Below are positions 17,680 through 26,645 of a DNA stretch of 64,000 bases, one piece after another. The notes beneath the pieces were generated by a model. That model ran no database searches and was not told the origin of the DNA. It saw only the letters and a list, made by a program, of their open reading frames with translations. Source of the DNA: Nitrosomicrobium frigidum (SeqCode) (GTDB taxonomy: Archaea; Thermoproteota; Nitrososphaeria; Nitrososphaerales; Nitrososphaeraceae); assembly GCA_023251115.1 (NCBI GenBank), contig JAHEZK010000002.1, positions 1-64,000 of the forward strand. The letters run 5' to 3'. The first letter of the stretch is position 1. Each line of letters begins with the position of its first letter. The translations under genes were made by a program, and so were the position numbers.

Positions 17680-18471
17680 ATGGGCGTGAAATTACAAGTT
17701 AAAAATTTGTCAAAAGAATTTAAAACTACTAGATCAAATAAAACTGAATACGTCACCGCTTTCGAAAATATTGACCTTACGATAAACGATGGTGAATTTG
17801 TGTGTATTGTTGGTCCATCGGGATGTGGAAAATCAACTTTCCTTAATATTCTAGCAGGGCTTGACAAACCCACTGAAGGAGAAATCATTCTTAATGGCCA
17901 TCAAATCGAAGGCACTGGCCCAGATAGAATCATGGTATTCCAGGAGAATGCCTTGTTTCCTTGGCTTAAAGTAGTCGAAAATGTTGAATTTGGTCTCAAG
18001 ATAGCTGGTCTGCAGAAAGAAAAGAGGCATCAAATAGCGCTTGCTCACCTTGAAACAATGCAATTGACGAAGTTTTCTGATTCGTATGTCTACCAGTTAT
18101 CTGGGGGAATGAAGCAAAGAGTAGCGCTTGCCAGGGCGCTTGTTATGGACCCAGAAATTTTGTTAATGGACGAACCATTTGCGTCTCTTGATTCTCAAAC
18201 CCGAGACCTTCTTTCAGTAGAATTACAACTCATCTGGTCTAAAACCAGAAAAAATATCATTTTTGTAACACATAATATATTGGAATCTGTATGTCTCGGA
18301 GATAGAGTATTTGTGTTCACAAATAGACCTGGAAAAATCAAAAGAGAAATTACAGTTGATCGTCGAAGACCGAGGCTTACTGAAGATGATGAACTCAAAC
18401 CATACTACCGTGAAGTTTTAGGGGAGTTAAGAAGCGAAATTAGTGCAGCACGAAAACAAAAAACTGACTAA
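17680..18471 (+). CDS. NitT/TauT-type ABC transporter ATP-binding protein (orphan)
   Basis: 263 aa. Walker A GPSGCGKST near residue 46, Q-loop VFQENALFPW, signature LSGGMKQRVALARAL, Walker B ILLMDEPFASLDS and H-loop FVTHN are all intact. It is closest in type to the SsuB/TauB/NrtD ATPases of nitrate, sulfonate or taurine uptake. A GAGGAG ribosome site lies 5 nt before the ATG at 17680. No permease or binding protein is adjacent. It overlaps the convergent metF-like gene by 4 bp. Confidence 0.93.
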   Translation: MGVKLQVKNLSKEFKTTRSNKTEYVTAFENIDLTINDGEFVCIVGPSGCGKSTFLNILAGLDKPTEGEIILNGHQIEGTGPDRIMVFQENALFPWLKVVENVEFGLKIAGLQKEKRHQIALAHLETMQLTKFSDSYVYQLSGGMKQRVALARALVMDPEILLMDEPFASLDSQTRDLLSVELQLIWSKTRKNIIFVTHNILESVCLGDRVFVFTNRPGKIKREITVDRRRPRLTEDDELKPYYREVLGELRSEISAARKQKTD

Positions 18472-19241
18472 GCTTCCCTTAATTTCCTGACAAGATGAAG
18501 GCCATCTTCAAAACTATTTGGGGAACACAAAAGAATCTTTTTTGTTAAGCTTGCCGCTTCTCGAATAAAATTTTCTGGCCGCTCTTTGTAAGAATGCCAA
18601 TCCAAACCAATATTCTGTGCGGATATTTCGTTTCTGTTCGATGGGCACATTATGCATGGAATAACGTCAATACCGTAGGGCGCAGACACTTTAACTATGT
18701 CTCTCAAATTGTCGATATTGCTTATTGATTGTGTAACAAATGCACGTGGCTTTGCCTCAAGTTTATTCTTGATTTTCATTGTATCATTGACTTTATTTGG
18801 GAATGACAAATCCAGCTTAATGTAATTATTAAAATTATGATCTGAGAGAGTCTTGATAGCCCTGGAGGGAGATATATTGAAAAATTTATTACCAATAATG
18901 GGGTCATCCCCACGAAGGACTAAGATACTGTATACGCCACACAAAATGGCCTCTGTAACAAACTGCAATACAGAGATAAGATTTTTGTCATAAAGTCTGC
19001 ATGTACAGCTTATTGGCTTTGTAATTCCATTCCTTTTGAGCATTGATACAAGCATCAAACTAGAAACTCTTGGTATTCCAAGTACATTATCAGTCAAATG
19101 TATTCCATCTACAAATTCTGATATACGTTTTGTTTTTGAAATGAAAATATCGACATTCTTTTTTATAGTGTCGTTATCATAGTGATTTTCATAAAGAACC
19201 TTTGGAGGATTCATTTCATAAATAATTTTGATCTCCATCAA
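18468..19241 (-). CDS. Methylenetetrahydrofolate reductase-like protein
   Basis: 257 aa. A MetF-type TIM barrel: IIYEMNPPK at the N-terminus, DGIHLTDNVLGIPR, LVLRGDDPI and FVTQSISNIDNL follow the MetF order. The enzyme reduces methylene-C1-folate (or a pterin analogue) to the methyl form for methionine synthesis. The sequence is divergent and somewhat short, so the cofactor cannot be fixed. It is convergent with the ABC ATPase gene. Confidence 0.75.
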   Translation of the reverse strand: MMEIKIIYEMNPPKVLYENHYDNDTIKKNVDIFISKTKRISEFVDGIHLTDNVLGIPRVSSLMLVSMLKRNGITKPISCTCRLYDKNLISVLQFVTEAILCGVYSILVLRGDDPIIGNKFFNISPSRAIKTLSDHNFNNYIKLDLSFPNKVNDTMKIKNKLEAKPRAFVTQSISNIDNLRDIVKVSAPYGIDVIPCIMCPSNRNEISAQNIGLDWHSYKERPENFIREAASLTKKILLCSPNSFEDGLHLVRKLREA

Positions 19242-19344
19242 TATCTTACAATAATTATCGTAATTAAATCCTTAATTTATAATCTCGAAATTTCACTTGA
19301 AATTTCAAAATTACTCTCAGATAGACTTTATAATTTATTTATCT

Positions 19345-19953
19345 ATGTATAAACAAGATGATGCTACTTTGTATGATCAAAAGCTAGTCAAAAATTTGAT
19401 ATATCCTTTCTTACGTAAGGAACTAATTTTACCGTCACAAGAAAAACAATTCAAATTTGCTTCGGTAATGATAATAATTCATTTTACAAAGGGCGATCCT
19501 CATATCCTTTTAATAAAGAGGACAAAACTAGTGAAAAATCACGCTGGTGAGATCTCTTTTCCAGGAGGAAATTTTACGAAGGTAGACGTCAATATGCTTC
19601 AAACTGCGATAAGAGAGATAGAAGAGGAACTTGGTATAAGTATCAAAAGAGAACAGGTTATTGGAAGTTTGAATGCAGAAAGAACTCTGACTTCCAGATA
19701 CATAATCTATCCGTACGTGGCACTATTAGACAAAATTCCAGCGATAACAGTTACAAATTATGAAGTCGAAAAAATTATTGATGCTCCCCTCGTATCGCTT
19801 CTGAAGAGTAGAGAAAGCGATGTAAAACATCAACAAGAGTACTCTATTTCTCAATTACCTAAATTTACGTATAAAAATGAAGTCATCTGGGGAGCGACTG
19901 CAAGAATTCTCGACCAACTTGCAAAGTTATTCTCTCATGAAATTGACTATTGA
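19345..19953 (+). CDS. Nudix hydrolase, CoA-pyrophosphatase-like
   Basis: About 202 aa from ATG 19345; an in-frame TTG at 19297 is the alternative. The Nudix box is in GEISFPGGNFTKVD and REIEEELGI, with Asp where the first Glu of GX5E is usual. The preceding segment HILLIKRTKLVKNHAGEISFPGG matches the NUDT7/NUDT8 and YeaB (CoA diphosphatase) type. It probably hydrolyses CoA or another nucleoside diphosphate derivative. Confidence 0.85.
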   Translation: MYKQDDATLYDQKLVKNLIYPFLRKELILPSQEKQFKFASVMIIIHFTKGDPHILLIKRTKLVKNHAGEISFPGGNFTKVDVNMLQTAIREIEEELGISIKREQVIGSLNAERTLTSRYIIYPYVALLDKIPAITVTNYEVEKIIDAPLVSLLKSRESDVKHQQEYSISQLPKFTYKNEVIWGATARILDQLAKLFSHEIDY

Positions 19954-20019
19954 AAAGATACAATTGAAAAATTATTGTTTTCTTAAGTGTTGGCGCTACG
20001 CTAAGGATTCAACACACAT

Positions 20020-20229
20020 TCAATAGGCATGTACTTCAGATTTGTGTTTTCTCAAACTTATAAAGGTGCCAAACTTCATCGTGCATTTGTCACATTTCCA
20101 CAGATTTACTTTTGCTTGGCTATAAAATGTATAAGATTGATTTCCGCTCTCGTACTTACCAGTGCTGGTATTGTAATTCACAGGGTTGTAATTTATCTTG
20201 TATTTAATTCTAGATATGTTTATTTTCAA
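20020..20229 (-). CDS. Small C2H2 zinc-finger protein (69 aa)
   Basis: The last third is a classical zinc finger, WKCDKCTMKFGTFISLRKHK followed by SEVH, spacing C-x2-C-x12-H-x4-H, ending four residues later. The N-terminal part is Asn/Tyr-rich and basic. It has the same architecture as the 41-aa protein at 13561 with a longer leader. Function unknown; a nucleic-acid-binding role is an inference. Confidence 0.7.
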   Translation of the reverse strand: MKINISRIKYKINYNPVNYNTSTGKYESGNQSYTFYSQAKVNLWKCDKCTMKFGTFISLRKHKSEVHAY

Positions 20230-20354
20230 TTTGCAAGCTATTGAATTCTTTGTTTAAAAAAAGTAAAGTTAATTGAACATATAGAAACGTATCAACCTTA
20301 TTTCACAAACTAAAGATCAACAAAACTAATATCTCATATAAAAAAAGTAACAAT

Positions 20355-21809
20355 GTGCATTTTGAAGGCCTGAGAGAGTATGTGGAGTCACTTGAAAAAA
20401 TAGATCAATTGAAGAGAATTAAGACGCGAGTTTCAGTTGATCTAGAAATTGCAGAAATTCTACGCAGGGTTATGTATAAAAATGAAGGACCGGCGGTGTT
20501 ATTTGAAAACGTCGAAGGATATAAAATTCCTGTGCTTGGTAACGCATTTGGATCTTTGAGAAGGTTGAAGATTGCTCTAGATATGGAAAATTTTGAAGAA
20601 ATTGGAGAACGAATGTCCGCCTTAACCAGGCTAAAAATACCTCATGGCTTGCTGAATAAATTCAAGATGCTCCCAAAGTTGTCAGAGATTGCTGACTATG
20701 GCCCCAAAAGCGTAAACTCTGGACCAATTACAGAGATCATTGAGACTTCCAATCCGTCGTTGGATATCTTACCTATAATCAAGTCATTTCCCAAAGATTC
20801 TGGAAGATTCATTACCTTCGGCATAACAGTAAGTAAGAATCCAGAAACAAAGATTCGAAACATGGGTGTTTACAGATTACAAGTAATCGATTCGAAAAAA
20901 GCGATAATGCACTGGCAAATTCACAAGAGAGGTGCACTGCATTATCAAATGAATAAAGAGAATTCGCAAAAAACAGAAGTTGCAATAGTAATAGGTGCGG
21001 ATCCTGCAACCGTTTTTAGTGCTGTTGCTCCCGTTCCAGAAGGTTTAGACAAGTTTCTATTTGCCGGGATCACTCGAAAAAAGGGTATAGATCTTGTGAA
21101 GTGCAGAACTATCGATGTTGAAGTTCCTGCGACTGCAGAAATTGTTTTAGAAGGTTATGTTGATCCCTCGGAGCTTAATGTAGAGGGCCCGTTTGGAGAT
21201 CATACAGGCTACTATACACCACCTGAACCGTTTCCTACCTTCACTCTTACAGGTATAATGATGAGAAAAAATCCAATTTACCTTACAACAGTTGTAGGAA
21301 AACCAATACTTGAAGACGCTTACATAGGCAAGGTCATTGAAAGATCATTCCTACCATTGGTAAGGCTCTTCCAACCTGAAGTAGTTGATTTTTCAATGCC
21401 TCCTGCAGGTTGGTTTCAAGGGCTTGCGATAGTGTCTATTAAAAAAAGATATCCTGGGCAGGCAAAAAAGGTAATGATGGGTCTATGGGGAATGGGCCAG
21501 TTGTCTCTCACAAAAATATTGATTGTAGTAGACCAAGACGTCAATGTACAAGATATGAATGATGTTATCTGGGCGGTGACCACCCGGGCCGATCCGAAGA
21601 GAGACACTATGTTAATCGATAATGTACCTACTGATACTTTAGATCCCGCATCGCCATTATTGAATCTAGGATCAAAAATGGGTATTGATGCAACTAAGAA
21701 AATGATGGAGGAAGGGTATGAAAGACCCATTCAAGAAGAAGCACTACCTAACGAAAGTACTGTTGGTCTAGTAACAAAAAAATGGAATGAATATGGATTT
21801 CAAGAGTAA
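20355..21809 (+). CDS. UbiD-family prenylated-FMN decarboxylase
   Basis: 484 aa, GTG start. UbiD-fold decarboxylase needing prenyl-FMN. The signature block VEGPFGDHTGYYTPPEP near residue 276 contains the conserved catalytic acid. VPEGLDKFLFAGITRKKG, AEIVLEGYVDPSE and VTTRADPKRD are further family blocks. In archaea one group of these enzymes is the trans-anhydromevalonate 5-phosphate decarboxylase of the archaeal mevalonate route. With no menaquinone genes here, that role is the best guess. Confidence 0.88.
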   Translation: MHFEGLREYVESLEKIDQLKRIKTRVSVDLEIAEILRRVMYKNEGPAVLFENVEGYKIPVLGNAFGSLRRLKIALDMENFEEIGERMSALTRLKIPHGLLNKFKMLPKLSEIADYGPKSVNSGPITEIIETSNPSLDILPIIKSFPKDSGRFITFGITVSKNPETKIRNMGVYRLQVIDSKKAIMHWQIHKRGALHYQMNKENSQKTEVAIVIGADPATVFSAVAPVPEGLDKFLFAGITRKKGIDLVKCRTIDVEVPATAEIVLEGYVDPSELNVEGPFGDHTGYYTPPEPFPTFTLTGIMMRKNPIYLTTVVGKPILEDAYIGKVIERSFLPLVRLFQPEVVDFSMPPAGWFQGLAIVSIKKRYPGQAKKVMMGLWGMGQLSLTKILIVVDQDVNVQDMNDVIWAVTTRADPKRDTMLIDNVPTDTLDPASPLLNLGSKMGIDATKKMMEEGYERPIQEEALPNESTVGLVTKKWNEYGFQE

Positions 21810-21849
21810 AACATGATATGATAAATATACAGAAATTCGATTATGAATC

Positions 21850-22677
21850 ATGAAATTCATTCATAGTGGCAAAGTAAAAGACGTTTATGAAGTAGATGAG
21901 AAGAACTTGCTATTTCATTTTACCGATAGAGTATCGGCGTACGATGTACCTATGATTACTGACATAAAAGGAAAGGGAGAAATTCTATGCAAGTTTGCCG
22001 AATTTTGGTTTAACTATTTGAGTACTAGAAATCACATGGTACGATTGGATGCCAAAGACAAAATGGTTGTGAAGAAACTTGATATGATTCCACTTGAATG
22101 TGTGGTTAGGGGATATCTGTACGGTAGTCTGTATGAAAGGTACTGCAGCTCAACTGACATTCCGGATCTAGGGACCAACTTGAAAATTGCTTCAAAACTT
22201 AATCAACCCTTATTTGATCCAACAACAAAGTCAAAAATCCATGATCTGACAATTAACGAGGAACAGATCCGTGCCCAAGGCATCTTGACTAAAGATGAAT
22301 TAAGATATTTGAAAGACACATCAATAAGACTTTACAAACAAATGTCAGAGTTATCTAATAAAGCAGGATTTATTATGGCAGATGTTAAATTTGAATTTGG
22401 GAAAGATCTTGAATCAGGTGATATTATTTTGGCTGATTCATTGGGCCCTGATGAATTCAGAATGTGGACTGAAGAGACGTATAAAGAGGGGCAAGAACAA
22501 GTTAGCTATGATAAGCAATATCTTAGAGATTGGTTAACTAAAATTGGATTCAGAGATAAGGTTAAGCAAGCCTCTGAGAATGGAACAAATCCAATTCCGC
22601 CCGAACTACCCACTAATGTTGTCAGTGAATTGTTGAAACGGTACAAGTACGTTTATGAGAAAATTTCAAAAATATGA
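21850..22677 (+). CDS. purC: Phosphoribosylaminoimidazole-succinocarboxamide synthase
   Basis: SAICAR synthetase, joining CAIR and aspartate with ATP in purine synthesis. Family blocks: IHSGKVKDVYEVDE at the start, FTDRVSAYDVPM, PLECVVRGYLYGS, DPTTKSKIHDL, and ADVKFEFGKD followed by LADSLGPDEFRMW. 275 aa, a normal length. It stands alone between the UbiD and DUF371 genes. Confidence 0.97.
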   Translation: MKFIHSGKVKDVYEVDEKNLLFHFTDRVSAYDVPMITDIKGKGEILCKFAEFWFNYLSTRNHMVRLDAKDKMVVKKLDMIPLECVVRGYLYGSLYERYCSSTDIPDLGTNLKIASKLNQPLFDPTTKSKIHDLTINEEQIRAQGILTKDELRYLKDTSIRLYKQMSELSNKAGFIMADVKFEFGKDLESGDIILADSLGPDEFRMWTEETYKEGQEQVSYDKQYLRDWLTKIGFRDKVKQASENGTNPIPPELPTNVVSELLKRYKYVYEKISKI

Positions 22678-22719
22678 AATTGCGCAAAGCCATCGCGTTC
22701 ATTGAATATAAAAGAACTG

Positions 22720-23136
22720 TTATTCTACAGTTATTCTCAAGATTCCTTTTGCATCAGGATTTGTGAGCATCTTGACTAGATCCCTAGGAATATCAATTGC
22801 CGATTTATCACATGAGATAGCGAGTGTTCTAGAATCGGCGTAATTTGATTTTCTCAATACAATGTCGTGTTTATGGCTAATTTCTAGATCAGTGTTGCCA
22901 GATCCAGCTAATTCAAATTCAATTGGATCTACAATTATTCTTATTTTTACAAATGTATCGATAGTTCTTAATTTCCTTTTAAGGGCAATATTTAGATCAT
23001 TGCAAGCTTTGTCAGCAGAAACTCCAATAATACAATCACCATTTTTAGTCAGGTTGGAATCCTTAGTAACTTCAATTGTTCTAGCGTGAAGTGAAAGAAC
23101 ATTCTTATGACCATAAAAAGTTATTTCTTCCTCCAA
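22720..23136 (-). CDS. DUF371 family protein
   Basis: 138 aa. Matches the archaeal DUF371 pattern from the N-terminus: ITFYGHKNVLSLHARTIEVT, LTKNGDCIIGVSADKA, and a C-terminal block of FELAGSGNTDLEISHKHD with VLRKSNYADSRTLAI. The family is conserved across archaea and has no established function. It is convergent with purC and divergent from psmA; nothing here identifies a partner. Confidence 0.8.
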   Translation of the reverse strand: MEEEITFYGHKNVLSLHARTIEVTKDSNLTKNGDCIIGVSADKACNDLNIALKRKLRTIDTFVKIRIIVDPIEFELAGSGNTDLEISHKHDIVLRKSNYADSRTLAISCDKSAIDIPRDLVKMLTNPDAKGILRITVE

Positions 23137-23229
23137 ATGTTGGTCAGTTTTTTAGAAAATACTTTGACAATTTAAAGTATGATACTAAGGTAAACTTAAA
23201 TTAACGAATGCAAACAAGTTAGAGCTGAT

Positions 23230-23970
23230 TTGTTACCTGCAGCAGCTGGTTATGATAGAGCAATAACGGTGTTTTCACCAGACGGTAGATTATACCAAGT
23301 AGAATATGCAATTGAAACTGTTAGAAGAGGAACCCTAGCAGTCGGAATAAAAAGTAAGGACGGTGTAGTTCTTGCGGTTGAAGAAAAAGCTAGGAAATTA
23401 CAAGTATCCGATGTTACTCAAAAAATATTTCAAATAGACGATCACATAGGAGTGGCAGCGGCTGGGTATATCCCTGATGCGAGAACTCAAGTGGATCATG
23501 CTAGATTTTTTGCGCAAAGTAATAGACTGATATACGATGAACCCGTGGATGTTGAAGGTGTAGCAAAAAATCTCGCAGATATGGCACAACAGTTCACTCA
23601 ATACGCAGGAGTTAGGCCTTACGGCGTTGCATTGATTCTCGCCGGCGTTGATAAGAACGGCGCTTCACTTTATCAAACGGATCCAAGCGGAACCTACATT
23701 GGATATGATGCGGTTGCAATTGGAAATGGAAGTGATCAAGTTAATGAATTCCTGGAAAAAAATTATAACACCGACGTAAGTATGGAAGAGGCAAGTAGCC
23801 TTGCTTTGGAATCAATTTACTTGGTTAGTGAAGAGAAAACTGGAACAAGACATATTAAAATGGCGCAGATAGATATGAAAACAAAGAGACTGAAGCGGGT
23901 TGAAAATAATGATATAGAAACCTATGCTTCAAAGTCTAAAGAGAATGCCAGTAAGAGGGCACCTCAATAA
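23230..23970 (+). CDS. psmA: Proteasome alpha subunit
   Basis: 246 aa. Forms the outer rings of the 20S proteasome. The N-terminal alpha signature GYDRAITVFSPDGRLYQVEYA is complete. GTLAVGIKSKDGVVLAVEEKARKLQ and IDDHIGVAAAGYIPDAR follow the family. TTG start. The C-terminus is lysine/serine-rich rather than ending in a clear HbYX-binding feature. No beta subunit is adjacent. Confidence 0.97.
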   Translation: MLPAAAGYDRAITVFSPDGRLYQVEYAIETVRRGTLAVGIKSKDGVVLAVEEKARKLQVSDVTQKIFQIDDHIGVAAAGYIPDARTQVDHARFFAQSNRLIYDEPVDVEGVAKNLADMAQQFTQYAGVRPYGVALILAGVDKNGASLYQTDPSGTYIGYDAVAIGNGSDQVNEFLEKNYNTDVSMEEASSLALESIYLVSEEKTGTRHIKMAQIDMKTKRLKRVENNDIETYASKSKENASKRAPQ

Positions 23971-24028
23971 TTTTATTTTAATTAAATTTTGATCAATGTA
24001 ATATTGGTTTAAATATTCAAGCAATATT

Positions 24029-24700
24029 GTGAATTCTGTGACAGTTAAAACTGGGTCGCCCGCTCCGGATTTGAAAGTCAGTGAATGGGTACAGGGGGGA
24101 CCTGTTAGTTTGAAGGATCATTTGGGTAAAGTTGTAGTAGTAGAAGTATTCCAGGTGAATTGTCCTGGTTGCTTCGTTTATGGAATACCTGAGGCAATTG
24201 ATACCTATAACAAATACAAGAACAATAAAGTTGCAGTGCTGGGACTTGCCACTGCTTTTGAAGATTTTGACAAGAATACAATTGAAAATCTAAAATTACT
24301 ATTAAATGAAAAAAAGGTGGTAGGTGAAACCCTTACTACTCTCACATACCAAAGTAAGTTACTAAACGAAGGAAAGCTATCATATTCTATTCCATTTCCA
24401 GTGGGAATGGATATGCTTGTAAAAGAAAAATTGCCAATCGACGAAAAGAGAATCATGGAATTTGTAAATGCAAACGTGCTTGATTTTGATTTGTATCATG
24501 AAAAAGACAAGGAACAAATCATTTCACGTGTTAAATCATATTTGGAGACAAAACCTTACAGTCCATTTACTTTCGAAGAGTATTCCCTAAGAGGGACTCC
24601 TTCAACAATATTCATTGATAAAAAAGGTGACCTTCGCGAAACTACATTTGGATCTACTGGACTAATGGCGACAACCGTAGAAAAACTATTATCAGAATAG
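24029..24700 (+). CDS. Thioredoxin-fold (TlpA/AhpC-like) redox protein
   Basis: 223 aa, GTG start. TlpA/AhpC-TSA type: GSPAPDLKVSEWV, then VVVVEVFQVNCPGCFVYGIP with a CPGC redox pair near residue 47, and a C-terminal block GTPSTIFIDKKGDLRETTFG. No signal peptide is seen, so it is probably cytoplasmic. Between the two conserved parts is a large insert of roughly 100 residues. Substrate not known. Confidence 0.82.
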   Translation: MNSVTVKTGSPAPDLKVSEWVQGGPVSLKDHLGKVVVVEVFQVNCPGCFVYGIPEAIDTYNKYKNNKVAVLGLATAFEDFDKNTIENLKLLLNEKKVVGETLTTLTYQSKLLNEGKLSYSIPFPVGMDMLVKEKLPIDEKRIMEFVNANVLDFDLYHEKDKEQIISRVKSYLETKPYSPFTFEEYSLRGTPSTIFIDKKGDLRETTFGSTGLMATTVEKLLSE

Positions 24701-24716
24701 ACGGTTTACATCATAC

Positions 24717-25541
24717 TTGACTAATCTATCGATTGCTATACCTGACTCTTCATTAATAGAATCGCAAACCATTCTAGACAAAAGTTACAAAATATCACAA
24801 ATTTCTCGCTCCTGCTCAATATTTTGCGTTGGTAGAATCTTTATTTACCATGATAAGAGCGCAAAAGCAGAAAAAGATGATACGAAAATTCTGAAAATAA
24901 TACTAGAATATCTTGACACACCGCCGTATCTTAGAAAAAAAATCTACCCCAAAATGTGGATACTGAAACATGCTGGCAGTTTGCCCCCTATAAAATCTCC
25001 TCATCATAAAACACGAGTAGACATTCAGAGTGTAAAAAACGATATACGATTTGGATTTGTTGTAAAGCAAAATGACATGTTGTATGTAGATGTAGGACTT
25101 GAACAGCTAATCAGCTACAAAGGAAATCAGTTAGGCAAAAAAGTCCTCGTAAAAATTTCAAATAATGGCCAGCTTTTTGCCGAGGACATTGAAAAAAATC
25201 AAATTCCGGGTTATTGGGGATATGATGTAGAATACGTAGATTCATTGTCAGAACTGCTGGAAAGTCACAAATGGGAAGTATTGATGACTTCGGTGGAAGG
25301 TTCGCAATTTACAAAGCACGCGCCTGACATGATGAAAAGAATCAGAATATCCAAAAATCTTCTAATCGTATTTGGTGGACCTAGATTTGGGCTGCTTAAA
25401 ATACTTGAAAGCGAAAACAAAAAGATTTCACCGAACCATCTTCTGATGAATATGTTTCCTAGTCAAGGGACTCAGACAGTAAGGCTAGAAGAAGCAATTT
25501 TAGGCACTTTATCGATAGTCAATAATTACCTACACGCCTGA
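24717..25541 (+). CDS. SPOUT-type RNA methyltransferase (Methyltrn_RNA_3 family)
   Basis: 274 aa, TTG start. The sequence LDTPPYLRKKIYPKMWILKHAGSLPP followed by PHHK is the hallmark of the archaeal/eukaryotic SPOUT family once called DUF171. The trefoil-knot end is in IVFGGPRFGLLKI and MFPSQGTQTVRLEEAILGTLSI. Its position before uL3 is the usual one in archaeal S10 clusters, consistent with a role in rRNA modification. The target base cannot be told from sequence. Confidence 0.88.
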   Translation: MTNLSIAIPDSSLIESQTILDKSYKISQISRSCSIFCVGRIFIYHDKSAKAEKDDTKILKIILEYLDTPPYLRKKIYPKMWILKHAGSLPPIKSPHHKTRVDIQSVKNDIRFGFVVKQNDMLYVDVGLEQLISYKGNQLGKKVLVKISNNGQLFAEDIEKNQIPGYWGYDVEYVDSLSELLESHKWEVLMTSVEGSQFTKHAPDMMKRIRISKNLLIVFGGPRFGLLKILESENKKISPNHLLMNMFPSQGTQTVRLEEAILGTLSIVNNYLHA

Positions 25542-25608
25542 TTCAAGTTTGATATGATAAAGGCAAGTCTGTAGACATGATTTTAACCAATTCAAAATTG
25601 TCCTTAAG

Positions 25609-25617
25609 TTTAATTTA
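25609..25617 (+). promoter_or_regulatory. Putative TATA box of the ribosomal protein cluster
   Basis: TTTAATTTA about 34 nt upstream of the uL3 ATG at 25647, in an AT-rich gap after the SPOUT gene. It would give uL3 a promoter separate from the SPOUT gene. Confidence 0.4.
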
Positions 25618-25646
25618 TTAATGGGATCACAAAAATTCGATTAATC

Positions 25647-26645
25647 ATGGGTCATCGAAAATATAGTGCACCAAGAAGGGGTAGTATGGCCTTCTATCCA
25701 AGAGTGCGTGCACGAAGTCTCGAAACTAGGGTTAGAACATGGTCAGATCCTAAGTTGGAGAAATCATCATTATTAGGTTTTGGAGGCTATAAAGTTACGA
25801 ATTTAAATGTATTATCTGTTGATGACAGAGAAAAGACTCCAAATTTTGGCAAGAATATTATGAATTCATCGACTCTAATAGCAACCCCTCCATTAAAAAT
25901 AGTTGGAATAAGAGCATACTCGGAAACAACATACGGCAAGAAAGCTATCTTTGATGCATTTGCTAAAGACAATGACAAATATCTCACAAAAAAGGCATCA
26001 TTCAAGTTCAAGGAAGGAAAATTGGATGAAATCAATGCGCACATTGACAGGATTAAAGAGGTAGTTGCTGTTGTATCTTCTAATCCCTACACCGCGTCTT
26101 TGGCACAAAAGAAACCATTTGTTTGGGAAATACCCATCGGTGGAAAAGATACTAAATCAAAAATCGAATATGTTGTTAGCAATTTTGGGAAGCAGGTAAA
26201 CATAAAAGATGTTTTTGAGACTGGACAGTTTATCGATATTTCGGCAATTACGCGAGGGAAAGGAGTTGAAGGTCCTATTACTAGATTTGGAGTAAAGAGA
26301 AAACAGCATAAATCAAGAAAAAGTGTAAGGGCCCTTGGAACTTTAGGACCAATCTCTCCGGCAGTAGTGACTTACACAGTTCCAAGACAAGGACAGAGAG
26401 GATTTCATCAAAGGACTGAATATAATAAAAGAATATTAATAATTTCAAATCCCGAAAAAGACAGTGATTTCAAGATTAATCCAAAGGGCGGATTTGAACA
26501 CTTTGGATTGGTTAGAAATGATTACATTATCGTCAAAGGCTCCGTCCCAGGGGTTCCTAAGCGATTAGTCAAGATGAGATTTCCAGTGAGAACTATTAGC
26601 AAAAAAGTAATAGAGCCCAAAGTTTTGGAGGTACTAATGAAATGA
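25647..26645 (+). CDS. rpl3: Ribosomal protein uL3
   Basis: 332 aa, archaeal/eukaryotic-length L3 of the large subunit, near the peptidyl transferase centre. N-terminus GHRKYSAPRRGSMAFYPRVRA, and the central loop GVKRKQHKSRKSVRALGTLGPISP...VPRQGQRGFHQRTEYNKRI are diagnostic. First gene of the cluster; its stop overlaps the start of uL4 by 4 bp. Confidence 0.98.
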   Translation: MGHRKYSAPRRGSMAFYPRVRARSLETRVRTWSDPKLEKSSLLGFGGYKVTNLNVLSVDDREKTPNFGKNIMNSSTLIATPPLKIVGIRAYSETTYGKKAIFDAFAKDNDKYLTKKASFKFKEGKLDEINAHIDRIKEVVAVVSSNPYTASLAQKKPFVWEIPIGGKDTKSKIEYVVSNFGKQVNIKDVFETGQFIDISAITRGKGVEGPITRFGVKRKQHKSRKSVRALGTLGPISPAVVTYTVPRQGQRGFHQRTEYNKRILIISNPEKDSDFKINPKGGFEHFGLVRNDYIIVKGSVPGVPKRLVKMRFPVRTISKKVIEPKVLEVLMK

